Positions 26,511-36,213 of a DNA stretch of 64,000 nucleotides are shown piece by piece. This DNA is from Sphingomonas sp. LY29 (GTDB taxonomy: Bacteria > Pseudomonadota > Alphaproteobacteria > Sphingomonadales > Sphingomonadaceae). Position numbers and translations under genes: made by a program. The DNA lies in NCBI RefSeq assembly GCF_035593985.1, contig NZ_CP141587.1, forward strand, positions 744,001 to 808,000, written 5' to 3'. Each line of letters starts with the position of its first letter. The first letter of the stretch is position 1. The notes under the pieces were generated by a model. It made no database searches, was not told the DNA's origin, and worked only from the letters and a program-made list of their open reading frames with translations.

Positions 26511-27214
26511 GCGACGATAAGGGGGGACGCTGGATTGCTGCGGTCGGCGGCGGACTGATCGGGTCGGTGGCGACGGCGGCAGTGCTGTTCCTCGCGGGAC
26601 CGCAATTGGTCGGCGATCGAATGGTCCGCGAAGCACTGACGACCAATCCGCAAATCCTCATCGATGCCGGCGAAGCGCTTCGCTCACAGCAATATGCGTC
26701 GACGCTGACCCCGATCCGCGCCAGCCTGGAAGCGCCGTTCCACTCAAGCTGGAAGGGCGCGGCCAAGCCTGACGTCACCATGACCTACTTCTTCGATTAT
26801 GCCTGCGGCTATTGCCGCTCCAGCAACCCGGACATCGAGCGGCTGCTTGCCGAGGACAAGGGTCTCCGCGTGGTCTTCAAGGAGCTTCCGATCCTGGGGC
26901 CGGACAGCGTCGCCGCAGCACGCGTCTCGCTGGCGGCATCGAAGGCGGGTCGCTTCGGCCAGTATCACGACGCCCTCTACGCTGCGGGGCGTCCCGGACC
27001 GCAGACGATTGCCGCTGCGGCAGCCGTCGCCGGCGTCTCGCCGCAACCCGTCGAGGATGCAGCGCAAGAAGCGGAGTTGAAGGCGAACATGGACCTCGCC
27101 AGCCGTCTCGGCGCTACGGGCACGCCACTGTTCGTGATTGGCGATCAGGTGATCAACAGCGCGGCCGGGTACGACGCGCTCAAGCAAGCCGTCGCCGCGG
27201 CTCGAAAGAGCTAG
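26507..27214 (+). CDS. DsbA-like thioredoxin-fold oxidoreductase
   Basis: 235 residues starting at GTG 26507, inside the stop of the M48 gene. A membrane segment (about 9-30) tethers or exports it. The thioredoxin fold has the redox pair CGYC (about 100-103) and the cis-proline in TGTPLF (about 203-208), as in DsbA/DsbG-type disulfide catalysts such as Com1/ScsC. It probably oxidises or isomerises envelope disulfides. Coupling to the M48 protease suggests joint work in envelope protein quality control. Its stop shares bases with the stop of convergent rlmE. Confidence 0.9.
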   Translation: MSDDKGGRWIAAVGGGLIGSVATAAVLFLAGPQLVGDRMVREALTTNPQILIDAGEALRSQQYASTLTPIRASLEAPFHSSWKGAAKPDVTMTYFFDYACGYCRSSNPDIERLLAEDKGLRVVFKELPILGPDSVAAARVSLAASKAGRFGQYHDALYAAGRPGPQTIAAAAAVAGVSPQPVEDAAQEAELKANMDLASRLGATGTPLFVIGDQVINSAAGYDALKQAVAAARKS

Positions 27215-27918
27215 TCTTCTTCCTCGTCGCGCGGCGTCATCGCCTCGCCCTTGAATCCCTGCGCGATCACGTACCACTCGCTCGAATCCTTGCGGCTCGC
27301 GGGCGGCTTGGCGTGCTTCACCGTTGTGAAGTGGCGCTTGAGCGCGGCGACGAGACCATGATCAGCCCCGCCCGCCAGCACCTTGGCGACATAGGTCCCG
27401 CCGGGCCGGAGCACCTCACAGGCGAATTCCATCCCCGCCTCGACCAGCGCCATCGTGCGCAGATGGTCGGTTTGCGGATGGCCGACGGTGTTCGCGGCCA
27501 TGTCCGACATGACCAGGTCGGCATGCGGCAGGCCGAGCGCGGCGCGAAGCTGGTCGGGAGCGCTTTCGTCCATGAAATCGAGTTGGAGGATGTCGACCCC
27601 ATCGATCGGGTCGGTCGGCAGCAGGTCGATGCCGGCGATCCGTGCCGCGGGCACGCGACGGCGCACAACCTGGCTCCAGCCGCCTGGCGCAATGCCGAGA
27701 TCGACGACACCCTTCACCCCGCGAAGGAAATTGAAGCGCTCGTCGAGTTCGATCAGCTTGAACGCCGCGCGACTGCGATAGCCCTCCGCCTTCGCTTTCT
27801 TGACATAAGGGTCGTTCAACTGCCGCTCGAGCCAGCGGGTCGAACTCGTCTTGCGGCCCTTGGCCGTGCGCAGCCGCTCCTTCAGGCCGCCGCTACGGCC
27901 CCCTGCCCCGCCGCTCAC
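27211..27918 (-). CDS. rlmE: 23S rRNA (uridine2552-2'-O)-methyltransferase
   Basis: 235 residues from GTG 27918. The RrmJ/FtsJ fold is shown by the SAM motif [12 protein letters not shown] and the K-D-K-E tetrad in [26 protein letters not shown] and SSEWYVIA. It methylates U2552 in the 23S A-loop during late 50S assembly. The GTG overlaps the stop of the upstream phosphatase by 4 nt (GTGA), which decides the start over the long open frame further upstream. Confidence 0.94.
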   Translation of the reverse strand: MSGGAGGRSGGLKERLRTAKGRKTSSTRWLERQLNDPYVKKAKAEGYRSRAAFKLIELDERFNFLRGVKGVVDLGIAPGGWSQVVRRRVPAARIAGIDLLPTDPIDGVDILQLDFMDESAPDQLRAALGLPHADLVMSDMAANTVGHPQTDHLRTMALVEAGMEFACEVLRPGGTYVAKVLAGGADHGLVAALKRHFTTVKHAKPPASRKDSSEWYVIAQGFKGEAMTPRDEEED

Positions 27919-28973
27919 AAGACATATCCGTCGCGCGCCATCAGCGAGCGGAGGATGCCTTCGCGAATGCCGCGATCGGCGATACCCAGCGTCTCGGCCG
28001 GCCAGATGTCCAAGATTGCCTCCAGAATCGCGCAGCCGGCGACTACCATGTCGGCGCGTTCGGCGCCGATGCACGGCAGCCCGCTCCGCTCGGTGAAATC
28101 CATTTCCGCGATCATCGTCGAAATGCGCCGCATGTCGCCTACGGGCACGTGCAAACCATCCACCTGCCTGCGGTCGTAACTCGGTAGTGCGAGATGCACG
28201 CTCGCCAGCGTCGTGACCGTTCCGCTGGTCCCTAGCAGGCGGACATTCTCGCGCTTCTCCGGGAGCATCTCCATGAAGCGGGTGAAGCTGCGGTAGACGC
28301 GTTCGCGCATGCGGGCATAGGCCGCGACGCGGTCCTTTCCCTCGATCGCCTCGCGCCCTTCGCTTTCGGTCAGCGAAACGACGCCCCAAGGCGCCGACCA
28401 CCAGGCACGGATGCGCGGGCTCGTCGTTCCTTGCTCGACCAAAACCAGTTCGGTCGATCCGCCGCCGATATCGAAGATCAGCGCGGGTCCGTCACCGGGC
28501 TCGAGCAGCTTGTGACAGCCCAGCACGGCGAGCCGCGCTTCTTCCTGCGGCGGGATGATTTCGAGCGCGATACCGGTCTCGCGCTTCACTCGCTCGGCGA
28601 AGTCACGGCCGTTCACTGCGCGCCGGCACGCCTCGGTCGCCACCGAACGCGACAGGGTGACATGCCGCCGCTTGAGCTTCTCGGCGCAGACGCCTAGCGC
28701 CTCGACGGCCCGGTCCATCGATCCCTGGCTTAGCTTGCCGCTCATCGACAGACCTTCGCCAAGCCGGACGATCCGCGAAAAGGCATCGAGAACGGTAAAA
28801 CCACCCTCGTCCGGACGCGCGATCAAAAGGCGGCAATTGTTGGTCCCAAGGTCAAGGGCACCGTAGATGTCGCGCGCATGGCTGCGCCGCGACGGGGTCC
28901 TTGCCCCTGCCAATTCCGACGACCGCGGAACCGGCACACTGGCGGCTTGATACGCCATCCCAGCCTGATCCAT
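27915..28973 (-). CDS. Ppx/GppA-family phosphatase
   Basis: 352 residues. The actin-like ATPase fold is shown by [12 protein letters not shown] (phosphate 1), [13 protein letters not shown] (phosphate 2) and [12 protein letters not shown]. The family hydrolyses polyphosphate or pppGpp; this shorter form without the C-terminal HD domain is usual in alphaproteobacteria, and the substrate cannot be told from sequence. ATG 28973 was chosen, with AAGGAT 4 nt upstream; ATG 28958 is an alternative. It is translationally coupled to rlmE. Confidence 0.9.
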   Translation of the reverse strand: MDQAGMAYQAASVPVPRSSELAGARTPSRRSHARDIYGALDLGTNNCRLLIARPDEGGFTVLDAFSRIVRLGEGLSMSGKLSQGSMDRAVEALGVCAEKLKRRHVTLSRSVATEACRRAVNGRDFAERVKRETGIALEIIPPQEEARLAVLGCHKLLEPGDGPALIFDIGGGSTELVLVEQGTTSPRIRAWWSAPWGVVSLTESEGREAIEGKDRVAAYARMRERVYRSFTRFMEMLPEKRENVRLLGTSGTVTTLASVHLALPSYDRRQVDGLHVPVGDMRRISTMIAEMDFTERSGLPCIGAERADMVVAGCAILEAILDIWPAETLGIADRGIREGILRSLMARDGYVL

Positions 28974-29080
28974 TCTATCCTTGGCCGTCCGGACATACCG
29001 GTCGGCTGACTTGTTGCCCGAATACCGCAATTGATGGGCACGGCGCAACCTTTGGCCGGCAAGATGCTGCCTTGGCGACG

Positions 29081-29109
29081 TTGACAGACGTGGGCGGGCT
29101 TTCTATCGA
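29081..29109 (+). promoter_or_regulatory. Promoter of tRNA-Gln
   Basis: TTGACA (29081-29086), 17-nt spacer, TATCGA (29104-29109), with the mature tRNA starting 15 nt later. Confidence 0.7.
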
Positions 29110-29123
29110 CCCGGCGGCACGAT

Positions 29124-29197
29124 TGCCCGATCGTCTAATGGTAAGACTACGGACTCTGACTCCGTCAATCGAGGTTCGAATCCTCGTCGGGCATCCA
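29124..29197 (+). tRNA. tRNA-Gln (anticodon CTG)
   Basis: The acceptor stem TGCCCGA pairs with TCGGGCA, the anticodon arm is ACGGA-CTCTGAC-TCCGT giving CTG, and the T arm is GAGG-TTCGAAT-CCTC. The 3' CCA is encoded (29195-29197). It reads the CAG codon. Confidence 0.97.
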
Positions 29198-29291
29198 GCA
29201 CTTCCTTCGGCTTTTCGCTTTGCAGTGGCGACAGGGAGCCGAAACGGCGGCCTGGCGTTCATACCCATTACAGCTGAGTGAAAGTGCCGCC

Positions 29292-30320
29292 TTGCCGAAT
29301 AGTGTCGATCCCAACATCGCCATCCCTCACGCCTTGCTGAAGAGCGATGCGGGGTTTCGGGTTCTCGCGGACACGATGCCGCAGATGGTCTGGTCGACAC
29401 TCCCCAACGGCGACCACGATTATTACAATCAGCGCTGGTACGATTTCACCGGGGTCCCTCAGGGTTCGACCGACGGTGAGGGATGGAACGGCATGTTCCA
29501 TCCAGACGATCAGGAACGCGCCCGCAAGCGGTGGCAGCATAGCCTGGACACGGGCGAGCCATATGAAATCGAGTATCGACTGCGCGATCGTGAGGGGCGT
29601 TACCGCTGGACGATCGGCCGCGCGCTCCCCCTGCGCGACGACGATGGCAAGATCGTTCGCTGGATCGGGACCTGTACCGACATCGACGACGCGAAGCGCC
29701 AAGCCGAGCAGACCGAGATCCTAAGCCGAGAACTAAGCCATCGCATCAAGAACATCTTCGCGGTGATCAATGGACTGGTCGCGCTGTCGGCGCGCAATCA
29801 TCCCGAAGCGAAGGAATTTGCCGAACAGCTTCGCCGTCGGATCGCGGCATTGGGTCGCGCCCACGAATTCGCGCGTCCGCACAGTGATGAATCCGCGCTG
29901 ACTATTGGCGAGAGCACCCTCCAAGGCATTCTTCGCGACTTGCTCAGTCCTTACCCGGCGATGGAGCAAGGGCGCATTTCTATTGTCGGGGACGACACGC
30001 CGATCGATGACCGTGGGGCGACGCCGATGGCGCTGATCTTCCACGAACTGGCGACCAATGCCGCGAAATATGGAGCTCTTTCGAGCGCTGACGGCGAAGT
30101 GGCGATCGACACGCGGATCAGTGACGGAAAGCTGTCGTTGACCTGGGTGGAAAGACGCGGTCCCACGTTGGATGCTCCCCCGACGCGAATGGGATTTGGC
30201 ACGCGGCTGATCGATCTAGGAATCGTTCAGCAGCTGAATGGTCATGTTGCGCGCGAATGGTCGCCGACGGGACTGATCGTGAAGCTGTCGGTTCCGGCCG
30301 GCGCGCTCTCGCGCCAGTAA
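29292..30320 (+). CDS. PAS-domain sensor histidine kinase of the HWE family
   Basis: About 342 residues if TTG 29292 is the start; the start is uncertain, since no ATG precedes the conserved part. Residues 10-130 form a PAS domain (WYDFTGVPQGS, FHPDDQ, GRYRWTIGRA). The kinase core has the phospho-acceptor ELSHRIKN (His at about 150), the N-box HELATNAAKYGAL and the W-x-E motif (TWVERRGP) that names the HWE family. No membrane segment is present, so it senses a cytoplasmic signal. HWE kinases often feed the alphaproteobacterial general stress response or light sensing. Two receiver genes follow on the opposite strand. Confidence 0.9.
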   Translation: MPNSVDPNIAIPHALLKSDAGFRVLADTMPQMVWSTLPNGDHDYYNQRWYDFTGVPQGSTDGEGWNGMFHPDDQERARKRWQHSLDTGEPYEIEYRLRDREGRYRWTIGRALPLRDDDGKIVRWIGTCTDIDDAKRQAEQTEILSRELSHRIKNIFAVINGLVALSARNHPEAKEFAEQLRRRIAALGRAHEFARPHSDESALTIGESTLQGILRDLLSPYPAMEQGRISIVGDDTPIDDRGATPMALIFHELATNAAKYGALSSADGEVAIDTRISDGKLSLTWVERRGPTLDAPPTRMGFGTRLIDLGIVQQLNGHVAREWSPTGLIVKLSVPAGALSRQ

Positions 30321-30330
30321 TCGCCGCCGT

Positions 30331-30717
30331 TTAACCGAAGAGGCGGAGAGCGGCCGGCGGCTTCTCGACGGTGCCTAAGGCATAATCAACCGCCTGGCGA
30401 AGCGTGTCCTCATCGGTCGGCTTGGTGATGACGCCGACCGCTCCCGCGATACCGTCGCCGAGCAGGCGAGGATTGGCGGTGACGAACACGACCTTCGTGC
30501 CCTTGTCGCAAAGCATTCGGCCAATCTGCGGACCGGTCAGTCCATCGCGAAGGTTGAGATCGACGAGCGCGAGATCGATCTGTTCGCCGGCATAGGTTTC
30601 GGCCGCGGCGAGGTCCGCCGCGATACCGATCGGACGATGCCCGAGGTCCTCGAGGATGGCTTCCATCTCGATCGCGACAAGCATTTCATCTTCGACAATC
30701 AGGATATTGGCAGGCAT
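30331..30717 (-). CDS. Single-domain response regulator (receiver only)
   Basis: 128 residues, a CheY-like receiver with the acidic pair in IVEDE, the phospho-acceptor Asp in LVDLNLRDG (about 53), the Thr in FVTANP and Lys in ITKP. No output domain is present. It converges on the HWE kinase gene with a 10-bp gap, suggesting a functional pair in which it acts as phosphate sink or protein-interaction regulator. Confidence 0.9.
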   Translation of the reverse strand: MPANILIVEDEMLVAIEMEAILEDLGHRPIGIAADLAAAETYAGEQIDLALVDLNLRDGLTGPQIGRMLCDKGTKVVFVTANPRLLGDGIAGAVGVITKPTDEDTLRQAVDYALGTVEKPPAALRLFG

Positions 30718-30812
30718 CGGTCAAAATTCTCGCTGGGCGTTGAAGAAGCGGGACCAACGCAACTCGTCCACGGCAGCATCAACCAATTCTGCTGCCAGCG
30801 GTTCCACCGATT

Positions 30813-31322
30813 TTAACCCTGAGTGCCCGCAATCCAATGCTCCAGCCGGGTCTTCAGCGACCGCCGCGACGGGATGAAACCCTGCTGCACTTCGTCGGCA
30901 TTTGCCTCGTCGATCTGGTCGTAGAGCTTCAGATTGACCGGCATCTTGGGCCGCAACGCCTCGCGGCCCCGCATCATGTCTTCCGCCGCTGCGAGGCTGC
31001 GGTGGATGTCCTCGGCGGTGAAGGGCTTCATAAGGCATCCCAGGGCCAGATCGGGCATCGGGAAATCGGGCGCCTTGCCGGTGATGAAGAAGCATGGGAT
31101 GTTGAAGTCGCCCATGCGGACCGCAACAGAGAAACCGGTGCTGCCATGCGCGAGGCGGAGATCTACCAACGCGAGATCAGGCGAATATTCTTCGGCGGCC
31201 GACACCGCGCTGTCGAGGTCGTCGGCGGTCGCGACGACGCGATATCGCGGATTGTCTTCGACCAGATATTTGAGCGTCGTCGCCAACTGCGCGTCGTCTT
31301 CGACGATCAGGATCTTCAACAC
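30813..31322 (-). CDS. Response regulator with receiver domain and short C-terminal extension
   Basis: 169 residues from GTG 31322, chosen because GGAGG lies 7 nt upstream. The receiver (1-120) has IVEDD, LVDLRLAHG, FITGKA and LMKP. The C-terminal 45 residues are helical and basic with no known DNA-binding motif (PSRRSLKTRLEHWIAG). It is co-oriented with and 95 bp upstream of the other receiver. Partner kinase unknown; the HWE kinase nearby is a candidate. Confidence 0.85.
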   Translation of the reverse strand: MLKILIVEDDAQLATTLKYLVEDNPRYRVVATADDLDSAVSAAEEYSPDLALVDLRLAHGSTGFSVAVRMGDFNIPCFFITGKAPDFPMPDLALGCLMKPFTAEDIHRSLAAAEDMMRGREALRPKMPVNLKLYDQIDEANADEVQQGFIPSRRSLKTRLEHWIAGTQG

Positions 31323-31456
31323 GAAAACGCCTCCCCCATCCCCACAGGACCAACGCAACCCCTTGAATTGCAACGCTGCGCCAAGATGAGGGAGACGCGA
31401 ATCCCCCTCAGCTATGGTTAACGCTGGATGGAGGCCGGGATGCGGCCAGCCGAAGC

Positions 31457-32164
31457 CTAGCTTCGGTAAAAGATGTGTGCGCCGATCTTGTCGATCCGCG
31501 TCAGTCGACGGCCCCAGCCGGGCGCCACATAATCGGCGTGGTACCACAGCACGTCCGACGGCAGCGCCTGCGCCAGATTTTGCGACGCGATGCGAGCGAT
31601 GGCCTGCGCCTTCGCCCATGCCTGACAGGCCGGGTCGATGCGCGGGAAACGGCCGGCGCGGACGAAGCTGAACTGGGCCTTCTGCTTCACGACTGCACAA
31701 AAAGAGCTCGGATAACGGCCCGAACGGGCGCGGTTGATGACCACGTTCGCAACGGCAAGCTGGCCTTGCAGGGGCTCGCCCATGCTCTCGAAATAGACGG
31801 CGGTGGCAAGGCACTTGCCTTCCTCGTCGAGGGGCGCACCGGCGATTTGCGCACTCACCAGCGACGATAGCGACGGAGCGACGGCGGCGGCTGGCGCGGC
31901 GCCCTGAAAGATTGAGGGAAGCTGGCGCGACATGATCGGCGGCGCGATCTGGCTCAGCGGCGCGGCGACGCGCGGAGCGACCGTGGCAATCGCCGGGACC
32001 GCAGGCAGGCTGGCATTGGTGGCCGTCACGGCGGCCTTGACCAAGGGAATGTTGCTGGCAGCAGTCGTAATCTGCTGCGCGAATGCCTGACCGGATCCGC
32101 CAAGGGCGAGCAACGCGGTAGCCATGATCGCCGACGCACCGCCGGCACCCAAAAACTTCGTCAA
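31457..32164 (-). CDS. SleB-like cell wall hydrolase
   Basis: 235 residues. An N-terminal signal peptide (cleavage near GQAFAQQ), an Ala/Pro-rich linker of about 80 residues, then a hydrolase_2 domain (about 115-235) with CLATAVYFESMGE, the probable catalytic Glu, and VANVVINRARSGRYP. Family members cut peptidoglycan glycan strands in spores or during envelope remodelling. The start is TTG 32164, favoured because it supplies the basic residue of the signal peptide; ATG 32125 is the alternative. Confidence 0.82.
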   Translation of the reverse strand: MTKFLGAGGASAIMATALLALGGSGQAFAQQITTAASNIPLVKAAVTATNASLPAVPAIATVAPRVAAPLSQIAPPIMSRQLPSIFQGAAPAAAVAPSLSSLVSAQIAGAPLDEEGKCLATAVYFESMGEPLQGQLAVANVVINRARSGRYPSSFCAVVKQKAQFSFVRAGRFPRIDPACQAWAKAQAIARIASQNLAQALPSDVLWYHADYVAPGWGRRLTRIDKIGAHIFYRS

Positions 32165-32470
32165 TCTTATCTCTAAACCATGCGGCCGACCGTCCTTCGT
32201 CGCGGAGCGAAAAATCGCTCTGGCGGCGGGGAGAGTGCGTCCGACTTGCTCTGGGATCCTGCCGTCAGCGTGGTCGCGACGAAGAGCGGATCCGCTCGCT
32301 CATTCAAATTCGATAGCGGTCAAATAGCGACAATGCTGCGTTGCACAAGAAATCGTCGATGAGTCGAGCCCGGACCGGGACAGGTGACCGGAACATTAGG
32401 CAATTTGGCTGATTTCCAAGCCGATGCTGGCGTAAACTCGCGGACGAATCGCGCTTAATTGGAGCCTATG
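32165..32470. promoter_or_regulatory. Divergent intergenic region, SleB-like hydrolase / EVE gene
   Basis: 306 bp between divergent genes. I see no gene, RNA fold or clear promoter in it; both promoters must lie here. Confidence 0.35.
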
Positions 32471-32887
32471 GTGGCAAGATGGCTGCTGAAATCGGAGCCT
32501 GGCACTTACAGCTGGGACGACCTCGTCGGCGACGGCCGGACCGATTGGGACGGCGTACGCAACAACGCGGCCCGCCTGCATCTTCGTGCCATGCAAACCG
32601 GGGACGAGGCGTTTTTCTACCATAGCGGCGCCGACCGGGCCATTGTCGGCATCGCCCGCATCGCTGGACCGGGAGAGGCCGATGGCGACGATGGAAGCTG
32701 GGTCAAGGTGCCGGTAGAGCCGCACAGGCCGCTGGAGCGTCCTGTCACCCTCGCTGAGATGAAGAAGGAATCGTCGCTGTCGGCCATGGCTCTTCTGCGC
32801 CAGTCGCGACTGTCGGTATCGCCCGTCACCGACGAAGAGTGGTCGACGATCCTCGCCATGGCGTCGCGCGACGAACTGGGTTCGTAA
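32471..32887 (+). CDS. EVE-domain protein
   Basis: 138 residues, a PUA-like EVE fold beginning (M)ARWLLKSEP and TYSWDDL and containing [31 protein letters not shown] domains are thought to bind modified bases in DNA or RNA (family of thymocyte nuclear protein 1). GTG 32471 was chosen because GGAG lies 6 nt upstream and the homologous start is M-A-x-W-L; ATG 32468 is equally possible. It stands alone next to an oxidoreductase gene. Confidence 0.88.
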   Translation: MARWLLKSEPGTYSWDDLVGDGRTDWDGVRNNAARLHLRAMQTGDEAFFYHSGADRAIVGIARIAGPGEADGDDGSWVKVPVEPHRPLERPVTLAEMKKESSLSAMALLRQSRLSVSPVTDEEWSTILAMASRDELGS

Positions 32888-32906
32888 TCGCAACCTGACG
32901 CCCCAT

Positions 32907-33902
32907 ATGGCGATCATGGTTCCTTTTTCCGTTCTCGATCTCGCCCCCATCGCCGAAGGCAGCGATGCTGGCATCGCTCTCAACAACGCGCGCGATCTCG
33001 CCCGGCATGCCGAGCGCTTGGGATACCAGCGCTTCTGGATGGCCGAGCATCACTCGATGCCCGGGATCGCAAGCGCCGCTACCGCCGTGGCGTTGTGCCA
33101 TGTCGCTGGCGGCACCACGACCATTCGCATCGGCGCCGGCGGGATCATGCTCCCCAACCATTCACCGCTTCAGGTGGCCGAGCAATTCGGCACGCTCGAC
33201 GCGCTGTTTCCCGGTCGCGTCGACCTTGGGCTTGGCCGAGCCCCAGGCACCGACCAGGCCGCGGCGATGGCGATGCGCCGATCAATGACCTCCGATGCGG
33301 GCCAGTTCCCGCGCGACGTCGTCGAATTGCTTGATTACCTCGGTCCCGTCGACCCCACCCGCCGGGTCCGCGCGGTTCCGGGCGAAGGATCGAACGTCCC
33401 GGTATGGATCCTTGGGTCGAGCCTGTTCGGCGCCGAGCTCGCCGCGCACCTTGGCCTGCCCTACGCCTTCGCGTCGCACTTCGCGCCGCAGCAAATGATC
33501 GAGGCGCTCGCCGTCTATCGCGCTCGATTCCAGCCATCGCCCTATCTCGACAAGCCCTATGCGATGCTCGGCTTCAACGTATTCGCGGCGGACACTGACG
33601 AGGAAGCACAACTGCTCGCGACGTCGCTTCAGCAGGCGTTCGTCGCGCTCCGCACCGGCAACCCCGGTAAGCTGAAGCCCCCCCTCGCCGGCTTTGCCGA
33701 GACGCTTCCGCTCGACATCCGTGCGATGCTCGACGGGTTACTCCGATGCTCGGCGATCGGGTCGAAGGAGACCGTCCGCGCGGCAACCGAGGAATTCGTC
33801 GCTCGCACCGGCGCCGACGAACTGATGATCACCTCTCAAATTTTCGATCACTCGGCGCGCGTGCGCTCCTATGAAATCCTCGCCCAGGCATTCGCGGCCT
33901 GA
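32907..33902 (+). CDS. LLM-class flavin-dependent oxidoreductase
   Basis: 331 residues of the bacterial luciferase-like (alpha/beta barrel) family, here the subgroup beginning [13 protein letters not shown], with [27 protein letters not shown] and GLGRAPGTD. These enzymes use reduced FMN or F420 and oxygen; the substrate is unknown. It starts 19 bp after the EVE gene and could be cotranscribed. Confidence 0.9.
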   Translation: MAIMVPFSVLDLAPIAEGSDAGIALNNARDLARHAERLGYQRFWMAEHHSMPGIASAATAVALCHVAGGTTTIRIGAGGIMLPNHSPLQVAEQFGTLDALFPGRVDLGLGRAPGTDQAAAMAMRRSMTSDAGQFPRDVVELLDYLGPVDPTRRVRAVPGEGSNVPVWILGSSLFGAELAAHLGLPYAFASHFAPQQMIEALAVYRARFQPSPYLDKPYAMLGFNVFAADTDEEAQLLATSLQQAFVALRTGNPGKLKPPLAGFAETLPLDIRAMLDGLLRCSAIGSKETVRAATEEFVARTGADELMITSQIFDHSARVRSYEILAQAFAA

Positions 33903-33939
33903 TCCGGTTGCCGCCGCCTAAGGGGGCCGCTAGGCGCGA

Positions 33940-35208
33940 ATGATGGTCCCGGCCCCGCTGAAGATCCCCGCCTTCCGGGCCTACTGGCTCGCTCGCCTGT
34001 CTGCGACCATCGCGCAGATGGCGATGGTCATCGTCATCGGCTGGCAAGTGTACGACATCGCCCGCGAAACGATGGACATGAAGGACGCCGCGCTCCGCTT
34101 GGGGCTGATCGGCGTGGTCCAATTCGTCCCGCTGTTCGCGCTCAGCCTGGTGGCCGGATGGGTCGCCGACCACGTCGACCGACGCGTCGTCGCGCGATGC
34201 GCGGTCGGCCTGGAGCTTTTGTGCGCCGCCACGCTGGCCATCGTCACGTGGCAGGACGCGATGTCGCTTTACTGGCTCTATGGCATCGCGGCGCTGCTCG
34301 GCGTCGCGCGTGCTTTCGCCGGGCCCGCGCTCGGCGCGCTTGCGCCCAATCTCGTGCCGCGCGCAATTCTGCCCAACGCCATCGCGCTGTCGTCGATCGC
34401 GTGGCAGAGCGGCGCCATCGCCGGTCCGGCGATCGGTGGCTATCTTTACGCCTACAGCCCCGCCGCGCCCTACGAAGCCAGCGCCATCCTGTTCGGGGTC
34501 GCCCTGCTCGGCCTGTTCCGCATTCCGCCGATCGAGCGGCCAGTGCGCGGCGCCGCGTCGCCGTGGAGCCAAGTCGTCGACGGCCTTCGTTACGTGCGTG
34601 AGAATAAGCTGGTGCTCGGCGCGATCAGCCTCGACCTGTTCGCGGTACTGCTCGGCGGTGCGACCGCGATGCTGCCGATCTTCGCGCGCGACATCCTCCA
34701 CACCGGGCCCGAAGGGCTCGGCCACCTTCGCGCCGCGCCTGCGATCGGGGCGACACTGACCGCCGCTTGGTTCGCCTTCCGCCCGCTCAAGACCAATGTC
34801 GGGGTGAAGATGCTGCTCGCTGTCGCCGTCTTCGGTTTTGCGACGATCGTCTTCGGCTTTTCGCGCAACATGGCGGTCAGTATCGGCTGTCTCGCCATTC
34901 TCGGCGCCGCCGACATGTTCTCGGTCTACGTCCGCCAATCGCTGATCCAGCTCTACACGCCCGACGCGATGCGCGGCCGCGTGGGCGCGGTCTCGACGCT
35001 GTTCATCTCCGCCTCGAATGAGCTTGGCGAGGCGGAGAGCGGTTTCCTCGCCGCGCTCGTCGGTCCCGTCGTCGCAGTCGTCGGCGGCGGCATCGGTGCG
35101 ATTGCCGTCGTCGCCATCTGGGCATGGAAATTCCCGGAGATCAGGCTTGCAACCAGCTTCGACGCTCCCGATGTTGACGCTGCGACCCGACAGGAGAAAC
35201 CACGATGA
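33940..35208 (+). CDS. MFS transporter, enterobactin-exporter-like
   Basis: 422 residues with about twelve membrane segments, typical of the EntS-like MFS_3 group ([28 protein letters not shown] between helices 2 and 3). The substrate is unknown, likely export of a small organic compound. Its stop overlaps the cysK start by 4 nt (ATGA), so the two genes are coexpressed, which suggests a thiol- or amino-acid-derived substrate, though that is only inference. Confidence 0.9.
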   Translation: MMVPAPLKIPAFRAYWLARLSATIAQMAMVIVIGWQVYDIARETMDMKDAALRLGLIGVVQFVPLFALSLVAGWVADHVDRRVVARCAVGLELLCAATLAIVTWQDAMSLYWLYGIAALLGVARAFAGPALGALAPNLVPRAILPNAIALSSIAWQSGAIAGPAIGGYLYAYSPAAPYEASAILFGVALLGLFRIPPIERPVRGAASPWSQVVDGLRYVRENKLVLGAISLDLFAVLLGGATAMLPIFARDILHTGPEGLGHLRAAPAIGATLTAAWFAFRPLKTNVGVKMLLAVAVFGFATIVFGFSRNMAVSIGCLAILGAADMFSVYVRQSLIQLYTPDAMRGRVGAVSTLFISASNELGEAESGFLAALVGPVVAVVGGGIGAIAVVAIWAWKFPEIRLATSFDAPDVDAATRQEKPR

Positions 35209-36134
35209 AGGCTTCGACGATCCTCGAGACAATCGGCAATACGCCGCATGTTCGCGTCAACCGCTTGTTTGGCGACAACGCCGAAGTCTGGATCAAGTCC
35301 GAACGCTCAAACCCGGGTGCATCGATCAAGGACCGCATTGCGCTCGCGATGGTCGAGGAAGCTGAACGGTCGGGCAAGCTCAAGCCGGGCGGCACGATCG
35401 TCGAGCCGACCAGCGGCAACACCGGCGTCGGGCTGGCGATGGTTGCCGCAGTCAAGGGCTACAAGCTAATCCTGGTCATGCCGGATTCGATGTCGGTCGA
35501 ACGCCGCCGCCTGATGCTCGCCTATGGCGCGACATTTGATCTCACGCCGCGCGCAGAAGGCATGAAGCGCGCCATCGCCCGTGCCGAAGAAATCCTTGCG
35601 GAGACACCGGGCGCGTGGATGCCGCAGCAATTCGATAACCCCGCCAACATCGACGTCCACATCAAGACGACGGCCGACGAGATCCTCGCCGATTTCCGCG
35701 ATGCGCCATTCGACGCGCTGATAACCGGGGTTGGCACCGGCGGCCACATCACCGGCTGTGCCCGCGTGCTGAAAAAGGCGTGGCCGAACCTGAAAGTATT
35801 TGCGGTCGAGCCTACCCTGTCGCCGGTCATCAGCGGCGGCGATCCCGCCCCTCACCCGATCCAGGGCATTGGTGCGGGCTTCATTCCGGTAAACCTCGAT
35901 ACGTCGCTCCTCGACGGCGTCATTCAGGTCGATCCCGAAGACGCGCGCGAAATGGCGCGGCGCTCGGCGCGTGAGGAAGGTGTCCTCGTCGGCATTTCGT
36001 CCGGCGCGACCCTCTCGGCCATTGCGCAGAAGCTGCCGGAGCTTGGCGACAAGCCCCGCGTGCTCGGCTTCAATTACGACACGGGCGAGCGCTATCTGTC
36101 GGTGCCGGACTTCCTTCCGCAGGAAGATGCTTAA
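35205..36134 (+). CDS. cysK: Cysteine synthase (O-acetylserine sulfhydrylase)
   Basis: 309 residues of the PLP fold-type II family. The Schiff-base lysine is in [11 protein letters not shown] (about residue 43), the substrate loop is PTSGNTGVG and the phosphate-binding loop GTGGH. It makes L-cysteine from O-acetylserine and sulfide. GISSGAT near the C-terminus fits CysK. It overlaps the MFS gene by 4 nt. Confidence 0.95.
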   Translation: MKASTILETIGNTPHVRVNRLFGDNAEVWIKSERSNPGASIKDRIALAMVEEAERSGKLKPGGTIVEPTSGNTGVGLAMVAAVKGYKLILVMPDSMSVERRRLMLAYGATFDLTPRAEGMKRAIARAEEILAETPGAWMPQQFDNPANIDVHIKTTADEILADFRDAPFDALITGVGTGGHITGCARVLKKAWPNLKVFAVEPTLSPVISGGDPAPHPIQGIGAGFIPVNLDTSLLDGVIQVDPEDAREMARRSAREEGVLVGISSGATLSAIAQKLPELGDKPRVLGFNYDTGERYLSVPDFLPQEDA

Positions 36135-36213
36135 TTCGCACCTTACCGCGACCGTTTGACTAAGTGTTAATCGTTGGGTGGTTAATCCCTTGCCTGAAGG
36201 AGTTTCAGGCAGG

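Noticed and set aside
29220..29291. Start of the HWE kinase at TTG 29220
   Set aside because: No ribosome-binding site and no conserved residues; it lies just after tRNA-Gln. TTG 29292 is closer to the conserved PAS domain but is still uncertain.
36167..36185. CtrA site TTAA...TTAA before the GGDEF-EAL gene
   Set aside because: The spacer is 11 nt, not 7, so it does not fit the CtrA consensus.
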